The notes under the pieces are model-generated. The model saw only the letters and a list, made by a program, of their open reading frames with translations, had not been told where the DNA came from and searched no databases. From Nitrospirota bacterium (lineage in GTDB: Bacteria > Nitrospirota > Thermodesulfovibrionia > Thermodesulfovibrionales > Dissulfurispiraceae), in contig JBFMHE010000009.1 in assembly GCA_040752355.1 (NCBI GenBank), forward strand, positions 62,001 to 126,000: a stretch of 64,000 nt of DNA, read 5' to 3'. Below, one piece after another: positions 31,956-40,275 of the stretch. The stretch's first letter is position 1. Each line of letters starts with the position of its first letter. The position numbers and the translations under genes are program-made.

Positions 31956-33683
31956 TCAGTACTGTTTGAGGGCGTTGAACTCGGCCTCGTTCGCTGCCTT
32001 GAACCGCTTGACCCCCGCAGCCTCCAGTATCTCCCGGTCATCGAGACCGATCAGGAGGAGCTTCACCCGGTGCACCAGCGACGGGCTCAGCGTCCCGCAG
32101 TGCGCAAAGGGCCAGTTGGGAAGCGGTGCGGTACGGGCGAGCACCCGTATCTTCCGCATGTCTATTTCATCCTTGACCACGTCCAGCGCCGACTCGCGCA
32201 CAAAGCCGGCGTCAGCCTCTCCCTTGTAAACGCCCAGGATGACCTTCTCCTGCCGCTTCGCATCCACGATCTTCATGTCCCGCTCGGTATCGAGGCCCGC
32301 CTGCATCAGGAAGAGCCGCTGGGAGAGATACCCCCCCGCCGATTTCGGCGAGGTGATGAGCACCCGCCTGTTCTTCAGTCCCCGTACATCCTTTATGGCG
32401 CTGTCGCTCCGGGTGATGATCACGCCCCTGAAGCGGTCTCCGGCCTCCATGTATTCGTCCACGGTGGTGACCAGCGGCGTGATATCCGTCTCCCGGTCGA
32501 TCAGCGCGAAGATATAGGGATTCTGGTAGGAGAAGTCCACGGCCCGCCGTTTCACCGTCCGGACGAAGTCGTCGAAATCCCTGGGGATCACCAGCTTGAA
32601 CTCGTAGCCCGTCTTCCGCGAGAGATGGCGCATGAGCGGATCGTACTTGTTGTAGATCGTCACCGCTGAATAGAGCGGCAGCACGGCCACCTTGATCGTT
32701 TTGGGCCCGTACTCGATATAACTCTTGCCGGTGAGGTTCTTCAGCATGACCCGGATGACATCGAAATCCCTGTCTTCCGCAGCGGTAAACTCCATCTCCT
32801 TATCGATCGCGAAAAGGGTATCCCTGCCCTCTCCGACGGTGAGGCTCCTGACCACCGCGCTCCTGAGATGCGCCGGAAGCACCGCCGAGGCACAGAGGAC
32901 GAACTGGGGCACGATCTCCGACCGCTTGATGATCTTCAGCCCGTCGTCGGCATACTTCATCGCCACCGCCTCGCTCATCGCTCCCACCTCGTACGTACCG
33001 ATGAGGACCGAAAGGGCCACCCGGTCCTCCTGCTCAAGGTAACTGGCGGAGGCGAGATCGTTTATCCCGATGCCCACGTCATTCAGCATGGCGAGGGGAA
33101 TGAGATAGCTGAACGAGGATTGGCGGCTGCCGAAGGCGAGCCGCTTACCCTTGACCTCGACGATCTTTTCGATGGGGCTGCTGCTCTTCGCGACCAGCAC
33201 GCTCCGCGACGACGCACTCCCTTTTCCCGAGGACCTGACCAGGGGAGCGACCCGGGCGCCATAGCGCGCCCTCACCTCGCAGTATGTTGCGGGATCGAGA
33301 TACGCCATATGCACCTGGCCGCTTCCGAGCTCGTTAATGGCGGACTCGTAGTCCTTGGCGATCCGGATGACCACCGGCACGTTCAATGACCGCTCGAGGT
33401 AATATTTGAGCGGCAGGAACCGCTGGTACATGGCGCCGGCGCTCTCGACCGGCAGGATGGAGAGGACAAGCGGAGGAGCGCTCGAATCCGAAGGCGCCTG
33501 CCGTCCGGCGGCTGCAGGGCGCGGGGCGCTATCGTTCTGACCTGAGCAGGAGAAAAGCCACACGACGGAAAACAGAAGAGAAAGCACCGTGCGGAGGCGT
33601 ACAGAGAAGTCAAAGACTCGTTTGCCTTTGCAGTATTTCCTGACTGCTGATTGCCGACTGCTGATTGCTGCCTTGTGCTTCAC
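31956..33683 (-). CDS. Lipoprotein with two PhnD-like solute-binding domains
   Basis: This 575-residue protein has a lipoprotein signal ending LFSVVWLFSCSGQ, with the Cys as the lipidation site. Two tandem PhnD-type periplasmic-binding domains follow (about 75-320 and 330-570). The first is marked by YLERSLNVPVVIRIAKDYE and HMAYLDPATY, the second by LMRHLSRKTGYEFKLVIPRDF and DFSYQNPYIFALID. PhnD-like domains bind oxyanions such as phosphonates and also form the sensor part of tetrathionate kinases. Next to a kinase gene, it probably presents a ligand to the sensor. The start is GTG 33683, overlapping the MBL stop (GTGA). The first residues (ISSRQSAV) come from a TGCTGAC-type repeat. Confidence 0.82.
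   Translation of the reverse strand: MKHKAAISSRQSAVRKYCKGKRVFDFSVRLRTVLSLLFSVVWLFSCSGQNDSAPRPAAAGRQAPSDSSAPPLVLSILPVESAGAMYQRFLPLKYYLERSLNVPVVIRIAKDYESAINELGSGQVHMAYLDPATYCEVRARYGARVAPLVRSSGKGSASSRSVLVAKSSSPIEKIVEVKGKRLAFGSRQSSFSYLIPLAMLNDVGIGINDLASASYLEQEDRVALSVLIGTYEVGAMSEAVAMKYADDGLKIIKRSEIVPQFVLCASAVLPAHLRSAVVRSLTVGEGRDTLFAIDKEMEFTAAEDRDFDVIRVMLKNLTGKSYIEYGPKTIKVAVLPLYSAVTIYNKYDPLMRHLSRKTGYEFKLVIPRDFDDFVRTVKRRAVDFSYQNPYIFALIDRETDITPLVTTVDEYMEAGDRFRGVIITRSDSAIKDVRGLKNRRVLITSPKSAGGYLSQRLFLMQAGLDTERDMKIVDAKRQEKVILGVYKGEADAGFVRESALDVVKDEIDMRKIRVLARTAPLPNWPFAHCGTLSPSLVHRVKLLLIGLDDREILEAAGVKRFKAANEAEFNALKQY
33639..33672. repeat. TGCTGAC/TGCTGATT repeat at the start of the PhnD-like gene
   Basis: The tract CTGACTGCTGATTGCCGACTG and further units lie within the first 15 codons, encoding ISSRQSAV. 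Its units match those in hisH and murJ. Confidence 0.7.
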
Positions 33684-34309
33684 TTCAAGAATTCTTCTGA
33701 AAACATGTTGTGGCTTCTCTCGCGGCCGATCGTGGATGAGGGACCGTGCCCGGGGAGCACCTTCGTCGAATCCGGCAGCTCCATAAGCCGGCGGAAGGAC
33801 TGCTTCAGCCTGTTTATATCGCCCCCGTGGAAGTCGGTCCGGCCTATGGAGCCCGCGAAGAGCGTGTCACCCGTAACGGCAACCCCCTCGCTGTACAGGC
33901 ATATACCCCCGGGACTGTGGCCCGGCGTATGGAAGACGCGGAACTGCAGGTTCCCTACCGCTATCGTATCGCCGTCGCGCACGAAGAGATCGGGCTCGGG
34001 CTGCGTTTCTGCAGCAAACCCCCAGAGCGCGCCCATCTCCTTGGCAGCGGCATAAATCTCGAGGTCGTCCTTGTGGAGCACTACCCGGGCCCCGGTCTCC
34101 TGTTTCATATCGATGACCGCTCCCACGTGGTCGAAATGTCCATGAGTGCAGACGATATACTGAAGGTCGAGCCCCTGCTGCCGTATAAGGTCCATGATCC
34201 GGTCAGGCTCATCGCCCGGGTCGACGACCAGGGCCTTCCTCGTCTCTTCATCGGCAATGATGAAGCAGTTCACCTGGAGAGGCCCTACCACCACTGTCTT
34301 GATAACCAT
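33680..34309 (-). CDS. MBL-fold metallohydrolase (glyoxalase II-like)
   Basis: This 209-residue metallo-beta-lactamase-fold hydrolase has the metal motif CTHGHFDHVGAV, then HTPGHSPGGICLY, VTGDTLFAGSIGRTDF and LPGHGPSSTIG, all the usual ligands. It resembles short glyoxalase II-like thioesterases (the YcbL group). Its substrate is unknown. It lies between murJ and the PhnD-like gene, overlapping the latter by four bases, so it may be expressed with the sensor genes without a functional link. Confidence 0.9.
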   Translation of the reverse strand: MVIKTVVVGPLQVNCFIIADEETRKALVVDPGDEPDRIMDLIRQQGLDLQYIVCTHGHFDHVGAVIDMKQETGARVVLHKDDLEIYAAAKEMGALWGFAAETQPEPDLFVRDGDTIAVGNLQFRVFHTPGHSPGGICLYSEGVAVTGDTLFAGSIGRTDFHGGDINRLKQSFRRLMELPDSTKVLPGHGPSSTIGRERSHNMFSEEFLK

Positions 34310-34325
34310 CGAACCTCCCCTCCTC

Positions 34326-35999
34326 TTACTCCTGACTTCTGGCTCCTGAATTCTGGATTCTGGATTCCAGCCTCTTGCTCCTTACTTTATTTATGATATA
34401 CCCCATTTCTTCGCTTTTTAGCAAATAAGCGGCGGTGAAGTACACCACCATGCAGAAAGCCATGGCGCCGCCGAGGTACGCTGCCTTGTAGAGGCCCTGC
34501 CCGCTCGCCATCCAGAGATCGCTCTGCGCAGCGCTCCACCCTGCCGCTCCCATAACGGCAGAGGCGAGGAGCGTCTTCCCGAAGGAGAGGCCGATCCCCG
34601 CTGCTCCCATACCGCCGAGCCTCGTGCGCAGCAGGGAGAAGAGCATCAGGAAGTTGACCCCCGCGGCGAGGGCATTGGCGAGGGCGAGCCCCTTGTGCTG
34701 CATCGGCCCCATGAGGAGCAGGCTCAACCCTATATTGACGAGCATCGCCGCCGCCGCGACCTTCACCGGGGTCCGGGTGTCCTGTATGGAATAGAAGGCA
34801 GCCGCTATCGTCCTCACCCCGACGATAGCGCCGATGCCGAGGGCATAGAACATCAACGCGTCGGCAGTGGCTATCGTCGCTTCAGGACCGAACCTCCCCC
34901 GCTGGAAGAGCGTGGCGACGATGGGAATCTTCAGGGCGATGAGGCCGGCCATCGCCGGGATGGTAATGAAGAAGAGGAGGCGGAGCGCGAAAGAAAAATC
35001 CTCTTTCAGCTTATCCATCTCGCCGCGGACCGAATGCTCCGAGAGGGCGGGCAGCACCGCCATGCCCATGGCGACGCCGAAGATGCCGATGGGGAATTGG
35101 ATGAGCCGCATCGAATAGTACAGATAGGTTATGCTCCCTTCGGGAAGGTACGAAGCGAGGATGGTGCTTATGAATATGTTGATCTGGTTCACCGCAAGCC
35201 CCGCCGTGGCCGGAATGACAAGGATCCCGATCCGCTTGAGCCCCGGATGCCACAACGGCCGTGATGCGTGATGGATACCCGGCAATGGCTGATGGCTGAC
35301 GGCTGACGGCTGATTGCCGACTGCTGATTGCCGGCCCCTGAAAAAGTAGTATCCTTGCTTCAGGAACGACGGGACCTGGAAGAGAAACTGAACCAAGCCG
35401 CCCGCGACGATGCCGACCGCAACGGCGATGATGGGGCTCTCGAACCGGTCCGCGAGCGACAGCACGCAGACGATCGTGACCACATTGAGCATGGCCGGCG
35501 CCAGGGCCGGAATAAAGAAGACCCTCCGCGTGTTGAGCGCCCCCATGGCGAGCGCGGCAAGGCTGATGAAGAGGAGAAAGGGGAACATGATCCTCGTCAG
35601 GAGGACTGCGGTGGAGAACTTGCCCGGGTCGTCGAGAAAGCCGGGTGCGATCACCGTGACGAGGGCGGGGGCGAAGACGATGCCGAGCACGCAGAGGAGC
35701 CCTACCGCGACGAGGATGAAGAGGAACACCGAGCGGGCGAGCCTGTTCGCCTCTTCGTGCCCGTGCTTTGTCTGGTATTCCGTCAGCACGGGAACGAAGG
35801 CCGACGACATCGAGCCCTCGGCAAAGAGCTCCCTGAGAAGGTTCGGTATCCTGAAAGCGACGAAGAAGGCGTCGGCGACGGCCGTAGCGCCGAAGATCCC
35901 GGCGAGGATCATATCCTTTATATAGCCGAGGATCCGGCTGATAAAGGTGGCGATGGACATGACCCCTGCCGCCCGTGCTATTCTTCCCTTGGCGCTCAT
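34326..35999 (-). CDS. murJ: Lipid II flippase MurJ
   Basis: This protein of about 557 residues is a MOP-superfamily transporter with roughly 14 helices that flips lipid II for peptidoglycan synthesis. The signature start is ATFISRILGYIKDMILAGIFG, followed by ADAFFVAFRIPNLLRELFAEG. FYSIQDTRTPVKVAA is the C-lobe signature. Residues about 222-246 (RQSAVGNQPSAVSHQP and on) are an insertion encoded by mixed TGCTGAC and GCGTGAT repeats. The C-terminal tail (ESRIQNSGARSQE) also comes from a short-repeat tract at 34326-34375. ATG 35999 begins MSAKGRIARAAG. Function is probably intact, because both additions fall in loop or tail positions. Confidence 0.92.
   Translation of the reverse strand: MSAKGRIARAAGVMSIATFISRILGYIKDMILAGIFGATAVADAFFVAFRIPNLLRELFAEGSMSSAFVPVLTEYQTKHGHEEANRLARSVFLFILVAVGLLCVLGIVFAPALVTVIAPGFLDDPGKFSTAVLLTRIMFPFLLFISLAALAMGALNTRRVFFIPALAPAMLNVVTIVCVLSLADRFESPIIAVAVGIVAGGLVQFLFQVPSFLKQGYYFFRGRQSAVGNQPSAVSHQPLPGIHHASRPLWHPGLKRIGILVIPATAGLAVNQINIFISTILASYLPEGSITYLYYSMRLIQFPIGIFGVAMGMAVLPALSEHSVRGEMDKLKEDFSFALRLLFFITIPAMAGLIALKIPIVATLFQRGRFGPEATIATADALMFYALGIGAIVGVRTIAAAFYSIQDTRTPVKVAAAAMLVNIGLSLLLMGPMQHKGLALANALAAGVNFLMLFSLLRTRLGGMGAAGIGLSFGKTLLASAVMGAAGWSAAQSDLWMASGQGLYKAAYLGGAMAFCMVVYFTAAYLLKSEEMGYIINKVRSKRLESRIQNSGARSQE
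35261..35333. repeat. Mixed GCGTGAT and GCTGAC repeat tract inside murJ
   Basis: GTGATGCGTGATGG is followed by GGCTGATGGCTGACGGCTGACGG and TGATTGCCGACTGCTGATTG-type units, all in the murJ frame. It encodes a Gln/Ser/Ala/Pro-rich loop. It combines the unit seen at the toxin-antitoxin terminators with the one in hisH. Confidence 0.78.
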
Positions 36000-36091
36000 A
36001 CACTCATCGGTATTATAACAATATAGTGTTATACGGTGTGCCGCGGCAGCCGGCCAGGCGGGGCGATCATGACCGGCTCGCTTCGGCGCCT

Positions 36092-36745
36092 CTACTCGGC
36101 TGCGTGGGATGCCCTCAGGCGGTGGCGGACGATCTCGACGACGCCCGGCATGATGGAAACAACGATAATGGCGAGTATGGCGAGCGAGAAGTTCTCCTTG
36201 ACCAGGGGCAGATTGCCGAAGAAATAGCCGGCCAAGACACATACCGCAATCCATAAAATGCCGCCGATGATGTTGTAGCTTATGAAGCGCCGGTAGGTCA
36301 TGCGTCCGATACCCGCCACAAAGGGGGCGAAGGTACGGACGATCGGCACGAAACGGGCGATGATGATCGTCTTGCTCCCGTACTTCTCATAGAAATGATG
36401 GGTGCGCTCGAGATGCTTCTTGTTCAGGAAGCGCACATCATCCCTGCAGAACACCTTCGGCCCCACCAGGGAGCCGATCCAGTAATTGACCGTATCCCCG
36501 GCCACCGCCGCGATCGTAAGGAGCACCAGGAGCGACGACAGGTCGAGCGCTCCCATCGCCGCAAAGGTCCCTGCGGCAAAGAGCAGCGAGTCGCCGGGCA
36601 GAAAGGGCGTGACCACGAATCCGGTCTCGCAGAAAATGATGAGGAAGAGGATTACGTAGGTCACCGTGCCGTACTGCTGAATGACCATACTGAGATATTT
36701 GTCCAGGTGCACGAAGATATCGATAAAGCCGGCAATCAATTCCAT
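36092..36745 (-). CDS. DedA-family membrane protein
   Basis: This 217-residue DedA-superfamily protein has the signature [22 protein letters not shown], then [13 protein letters not shown] and [24 protein letters not shown], with several hydrophobic helices. Members act as polyprenyl-phosphate or phospholipid scramblases. A recycling role in wall synthesis would fit murJ next door, but the position may be coincidental. It starts nine bases after prmC ends. The length is normal. Confidence 0.92.
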   Translation of the reverse strand: MELIAGFIDIFVHLDKYLSMVIQQYGTVTYVILFLIIFCETGFVVTPFLPGDSLLFAAGTFAAMGALDLSSLLVLLTIAAVAGDTVNYWIGSLVGPKVFCRDDVRFLNKKHLERTHHFYEKYGSKTIIIARFVPIVRTFAPFVAGIGRMTYRRFISYNIIGGILWIAVCVLAGYFFGNLPLVKENFSLAILAIIVVSIMPGVVEIVRHRLRASHAAE

Positions 36746-36754
36746 GGGCGCTCC

Positions 36755-37663
36755 TTAGTGGCGTCGTCCGATAATGATTCTCTCGATTCCTGCATAGTCT
36801 TTTACGGTCTCGATACCGCTCAAGCCCGCTTTCACGGCCATCGCTTCGACACTGCGCGCCTGGCCGAACCCCATTTCGAGTACGAGTATCCCGTTCTCTC
36901 GAAGACGGGCAGGCGCCTGCCCGAGTATCTTCCGGTAGAATTCGAGCCCGTCCGGCCCTCCGTCGAGCGCTTCGTAAGGCTCGTACTCCTTTACCTCCCG
37001 CTGCAGCGTCGCTATCTCGCTCCTCGCAATATAGGGAGGGTTAGAGACAATGCAGTCGAACTGCCGGGAGCGTACCGGGTCGAACAGATCGCCCCATCTG
37101 AAATGAACATTCCCGATACCGTTTTCGAGCGCGTTCTGCGTCGCATACACCAGCGCCGCTTCTGACTGATCGACGCCATACACCTCGGCATCGGGGAAAT
37201 GCTTTGCAAGCGCGAGAGCGATGCACCCGCTGCCGGTGCAGAGGTCGAGAATGGCGCTCGGTGAGGGGTGATGGGTAACAGGTAAACCATCAGATTCTGA
37301 ACCCTGCTCTCCATAGCTCATGACCCGTGACCCATGACCCATGACCCGTTTTATCGTCTCTTCCACGAGCAGCTCGGTCTCGGGCCGCGGGATGAGCACG
37401 CCCGGCCCTACGTTGATGCGCAGACCATGGAACGGGACATGCCCGATGATATACTGGAGCGGCTCGCCCTTAAGCCGCCGGGCAGCTCCGGCGTCGACTG
37501 CGGCGGAAAGGGCAGCGGGCAGCTCCGGGTTATCGGCATACAGCCTCGCCTTACCGACAGGGAGCAGCTCCGCAACGAGCAGTGCAGCCTCTGCAGGAGC
37601 ATCCTCGATTCCGTTCTCTTCGAGAACATCCGAAACCTCTTTTATTTTCTGAAGGGCCTTCAT
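36755..37663 (-). CDS. prmC: Release factor glutamine methyltransferase PrmC
   Basis: PrmC methylates the GGQ glutamine of release factors and is encoded directly after prfA here. The SAM-binding motif is ILDLCTGSGCIALALAKHFP, and the catalytic NPPY is in CIVSNPPYIARSE. IPRPETELLVEE is the usual pre-domain motif. Residues about 105-136 (from VMGHGSRVMSYGEQGSES to PVTHHPSP) are an insertion between ETELLVEE and the SAM motif, encoded by CATGACCC repeats. ATG 37663 (MKALQKIKE) with GGAG upstream is preferred over starts nine codons earlier. Confidence 0.93.
   Translation of the reverse strand: MKALQKIKEVSDVLEENGIEDAPAEAALLVAELLPVGKARLYADNPELPAALSAAVDAGAARRLKGEPLQYIIGHVPFHGLRINVGPGVLIPRPETELLVEETIKRVMGHGSRVMSYGEQGSESDGLPVTHHPSPSAILDLCTGSGCIALALAKHFPDAEVYGVDQSEAALVYATQNALENGIGNVHFRWGDLFDPVRSRQFDCIVSNPPYIARSEIATLQREVKEYEPYEALDGGPDGLEFYRKILGQAPARLRENGILVLEMGFGQARSVEAMAVKAGLSGIETVKDYAGIERIIIGRRH
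37255..37347. repeat. CATGACCCGTGACC repeat tract inside prmC
   Basis: Units CATGACCC and GTGACCC recur at 37319-37347, with a diverged GGTGATGGGTAACAGG part at about 37261-37280, all in frame within prmC. The tract adds roughly 30 residues ahead of the SAM-binding domain. Confidence 0.72.
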
Positions 37664-37785
37664 GGGGAAGCTCCACATCTCAAACTGCACATGACAACCA
37701 AAGGCTCAGAGAGAGTTCGGGACTCTGGGTTTTGGGCATCTGCGTTCATTGGGAATCTGGTAGTTGGTGTTTGGCATTTACACCG

Positions 37786-38853
37786 TTACAGTTCCTTCAG
37801 CCGCTCGGCCTGGTAGTGGGTGATCAGGGCGTCGATAACATCGTCGAGATCGCCCTCGAGCACCTGCTCCAGCTTGTGAAGGGTGAGCCCTATGCGGTGG
37901 TCGGTGACCCTGTTCTGGGGATAATTGTAGGTCCGGATGCGCTCGCTCCGGTCTCCGGAGCCGACCTGCGTCTTCCTGTCTGCGGCACGCTCCTTCTCCT
38001 TCTTCTCTATCTCGAGCTCGAGCAGCCGGGACCGCAGCACCTTCAGGGCCTTTTCCCGGTTCTTCAGCTGGGAGCGCTCATCCTGGCACTGCACCACCAT
38101 GCCGGTAGGGATATGCGTGATCCTCACCGCGGAATAGGTGGTGTTGACGCTCTGCCCCCCGGCGCCGGAAGAGCAGAAGGTGTCGATCCTCAGATCCTTC
38201 TCCTCTATCCTGATATCCACCTCTTCTGCTTCGGGCAGCACCGCCACGGTCGCCGCCGAGGTATGGATCCTTCCCGACGCCTCGGTCACCGGCACACGCT
38301 GCACGCGATGCACGCCGCTCTCGTACTTCAGCCTGCTGTAAGCGCCCTTGCCGGTTATATTCGCGACCACCTCTTTCAGGCCGCCGAGGCCGGTGGGGCT
38401 GGAGTCGATGATCTCGATCTTCCACCGCCGCGACTCGGCATACTTGGAGTACATCCTGAAAAGGCTCGCTGCAAAGAGCGACGCCTCTTCGCCGCCGGTG
38501 CCCGCCCTGATCTCGAGGATAACGTTCCGGTCGTCTCTCGGGTCTTTCGGGAGCAGCATGATCTTGAGCTCGCTCTCGAGGAGCGGTTTTCTGCTCTTCA
38601 GCTCCTCGAGCTCCTCCCGGGCGAGGTCGCGCAGGTCGCCGTCGCCGTCACTGCTCCTCATGAGCTCTTCCGCCCCCTCCATATCGGAAAGGAGCTTCTT
38701 GTACTCCCTGAGCTTTTCGACGAGAGGGGCGAGCTCAGCCTGCTCCCGGGAATACTTCTGGTACGCCTGGGCGTTCGAGAGGACCTCGGGGTTCACCAGT
38801 GCCGTGGTGATGTCCTCGTATTTTGCTTCGATGGCGAGCAGTTTATCTAACAT
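37786..38853 (-). CDS. prfA: Peptide chain release factor 1
   Basis: This 355-residue RF1 terminates translation at UAA and UAG. The catalytic GGQ is in [12 protein letters not shown]. The codon-recognition tripeptide is PVT in [13 protein letters not shown], in place of the usual PAT, consistent with RF1 rather than RF2. [18 protein letters not shown] is the domain 2 signature. The start overlaps the end of the DUF1385 gene by seven bases. The order rpmE-DUF1385-prfA-prmC is common in bacteria. Confidence 0.95.
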   Translation of the reverse strand: MLDKLLAIEAKYEDITTALVNPEVLSNAQAYQKYSREQAELAPLVEKLREYKKLLSDMEGAEELMRSSDGDGDLRDLAREELEELKSRKPLLESELKIMLLPKDPRDDRNVILEIRAGTGGEEASLFAASLFRMYSKYAESRRWKIEIIDSSPTGLGGLKEVVANITGKGAYSRLKYESGVHRVQRVPVTEASGRIHTSAATVAVLPEAEEVDIRIEEKDLRIDTFCSSGAGGQSVNTTYSAVRITHIPTGMVVQCQDERSQLKNREKALKVLRSRLLELEIEKKEKERAADRKTQVGSGDRSERIRTYNYPQNRVTDHRIGLTLHKLEQVLEGDLDDVIDALITHYQAERLKEL

Positions 38854-39797
38854 GTCGTTCCTCTGGCATGCCGTTCCTCTGGCCCTGTGCAGTGCGTGCA
38901 GGCCTCCCGGGGAGGCGCTGCATCCGCGCCCTCCAGCTTCAGCACCTCGTTCATGGCGGTCAGCGCCACCTCGATCTGTGCCGCATCGGGCTCCCGAACG
39001 GTGAGACGCTGCAGCAGCAGTCCCGGAAGGACCACCACGCCCATCAGCGGATTATGCTTCATCTTTGCGGAGAGCCTCAGGACCTCATACGACACCCCGG
39101 CAATGAGCGGTATGAGCACCAGCCGCGACGCCGCCTTCCCGGCAAAGGACCAGGTCTGCGGGATCGTCGAGAAGACGAGGATGCTGATGACCATGACGAT
39201 CAGCAGAAAGCTCGTCCCGCACCGCGGGTGGTAGGGCTTGTACTTCTTCGCGTTCTCGACGGTCAGGGCCTCGCCCGCCTCATAAGCGTAGATTACTTTG
39301 TGCTCCGCGCCGTGGTACTCGTAGATCCTGCGCATCTCTTTCCAGAGGCCGATCGAGAGGACGTAGAGCAGGAATATCCCCACCCGGATCACGCCGTCGA
39401 CGAGGTTGAAGAGAACCGAGCTCGTCGAAACGCCCTGGACCACGCCGCCCGTCAGCTTGGTAAGAAAGAGAGGCAGGATAACGAAGAGGGCGACGGCGAG
39501 CGCCATTGCCGTGCCGATGGTGAGGGCCATGCTGAGCGGGCTCAGGGGCTTTTCCCCGTCCTTCTCCTGGTACGCCACATTGCCAGAAAATTCTATCGCC
39601 TTGATGCCGATCGAGAGCGCCTGCCCCAGCGCGACCACTCCCCGGATGACCGGCAGTTTCAGAAACCGCGACTGCTTCCGGGTCCTCTCGAGCTTGAGGC
39701 TGATCTCTCCCCGCGGGTTCCTGACCGCCACGCTCCAGCCGGCGGGGGACTTCATCATCACCCCCTCGATAACCGCCTGTCCGCCGATGTTCTTCAT
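38847..39797 (-). CDS. DUF1385 membrane protein
   Basis: This 316-residue protein belongs to the DUF1385 family, almost always found near rpmE and prfA. The signature start is [29 protein letters not shown] is a His/Glu-rich block that could bind metal, and [13 protein letters not shown] follows. About five hydrophobic helices are visible. Its biochemical role is not established. The last 25 residues ([16 protein letters not shown]) are polar, with a CxxC, and are not obviously conserved. It ends inside prfA. Confidence 0.88.
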   Translation of the reverse strand: MKNIGGQAVIEGVMMKSPAGWSVAVRNPRGEISLKLERTRKQSRFLKLPVIRGVVALGQALSIGIKAIEFSGNVAYQEKDGEKPLSPLSMALTIGTAMALAVALFVILPLFLTKLTGGVVQGVSTSSVLFNLVDGVIRVGIFLLYVLSIGLWKEMRRIYEYHGAEHKVIYAYEAGEALTVENAKKYKPYHPRCGTSFLLIVMVISILVFSTIPQTWSFAGKAASRLVLIPLIAGVSYEVLRLSAKMKHNPLMGVVVLPGLLLQRLTVREPDAAQIEVALTAMNEVLKLEGADAAPPREACTHCTGPEERHARGTTC

Positions 39798-39893
39798 TAT
39801 TCCTCTGCGGTTTGCTGTTTAACGAATCAATAAAAAAGGGCTAGAGGTGACCCGTCCGGCGGAGGCGTCGTCTCTAACCCTGATCTGTCGCCG

Positions 39894-40097
39894 CTACTTC
39901 TTTGCGTATTTTTTCCTGAACTTATCGACCCTGCCCTCGGCATCCACAAGCTTCTGCTTGCCGGTAAAGAACGGATGGCACTTCGAGCATATGTCCACGC
40001 GGATGGCGTCCCTGGTGGTTGACCTGGTGGTAAACGACTCGCCGCAGGCGCAGACAACCTTCGTCTCTTTATAGTTCGGATGGATTCCCTCTTTCAC
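39894..40097 (-). CDS. rpmE: Ribosomal protein L31
   Basis: This 67-residue L31 of the zinc-containing (C+) type starts [12 protein letters not shown]. Cysteines in VVCACGESF and [14 protein letters not shown] form the zinc site. The usual C-terminal [10 protein letters not shown] is present. GGAGG precedes the ATG. It heads the DUF1385-prfA-prmC group. C+ L31 suggests an alternative zinc-free paralogue may exist elsewhere, as in many bacteria. Confidence 0.96.
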   Translation of the reverse strand: MKEGIHPNYKETKVVCACGESFTTRSTTRDAIRVDICSKCHPFFTGKQKLVDAEGRVDKFRKKYAKK

Positions 40098-40221
40098 CGT
40101 GCAACCTCCTGCTTTAGAATTGAATTATTATTTTACTAAATGGGAAAGCCCTTTGGCAAGGGGCTGACGATCACGGCAGCACACGATTACCTCCTCCACC
40201 GGCTCTTGCAGGGCGGGAGCG

Positions 40222-40260
40222 CACAAAAACAAAGAGCCGGCAGGGGGGCCTGCCGGCTCT
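40222..40260 (-). terminator. Terminator after hppA
   Basis: On the minus strand a 12-bp perfect stem (AGAGCCGGCAGG with its complement, 40260-40249 and 40244-40233) is followed by TTGTTTTTGTG. It is a convincing rho-independent terminator just 15 bases past the hppA stop. Confidence 0.88.
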
Positions 40261-40275
40261 CGTGCTGCGGTGCTG

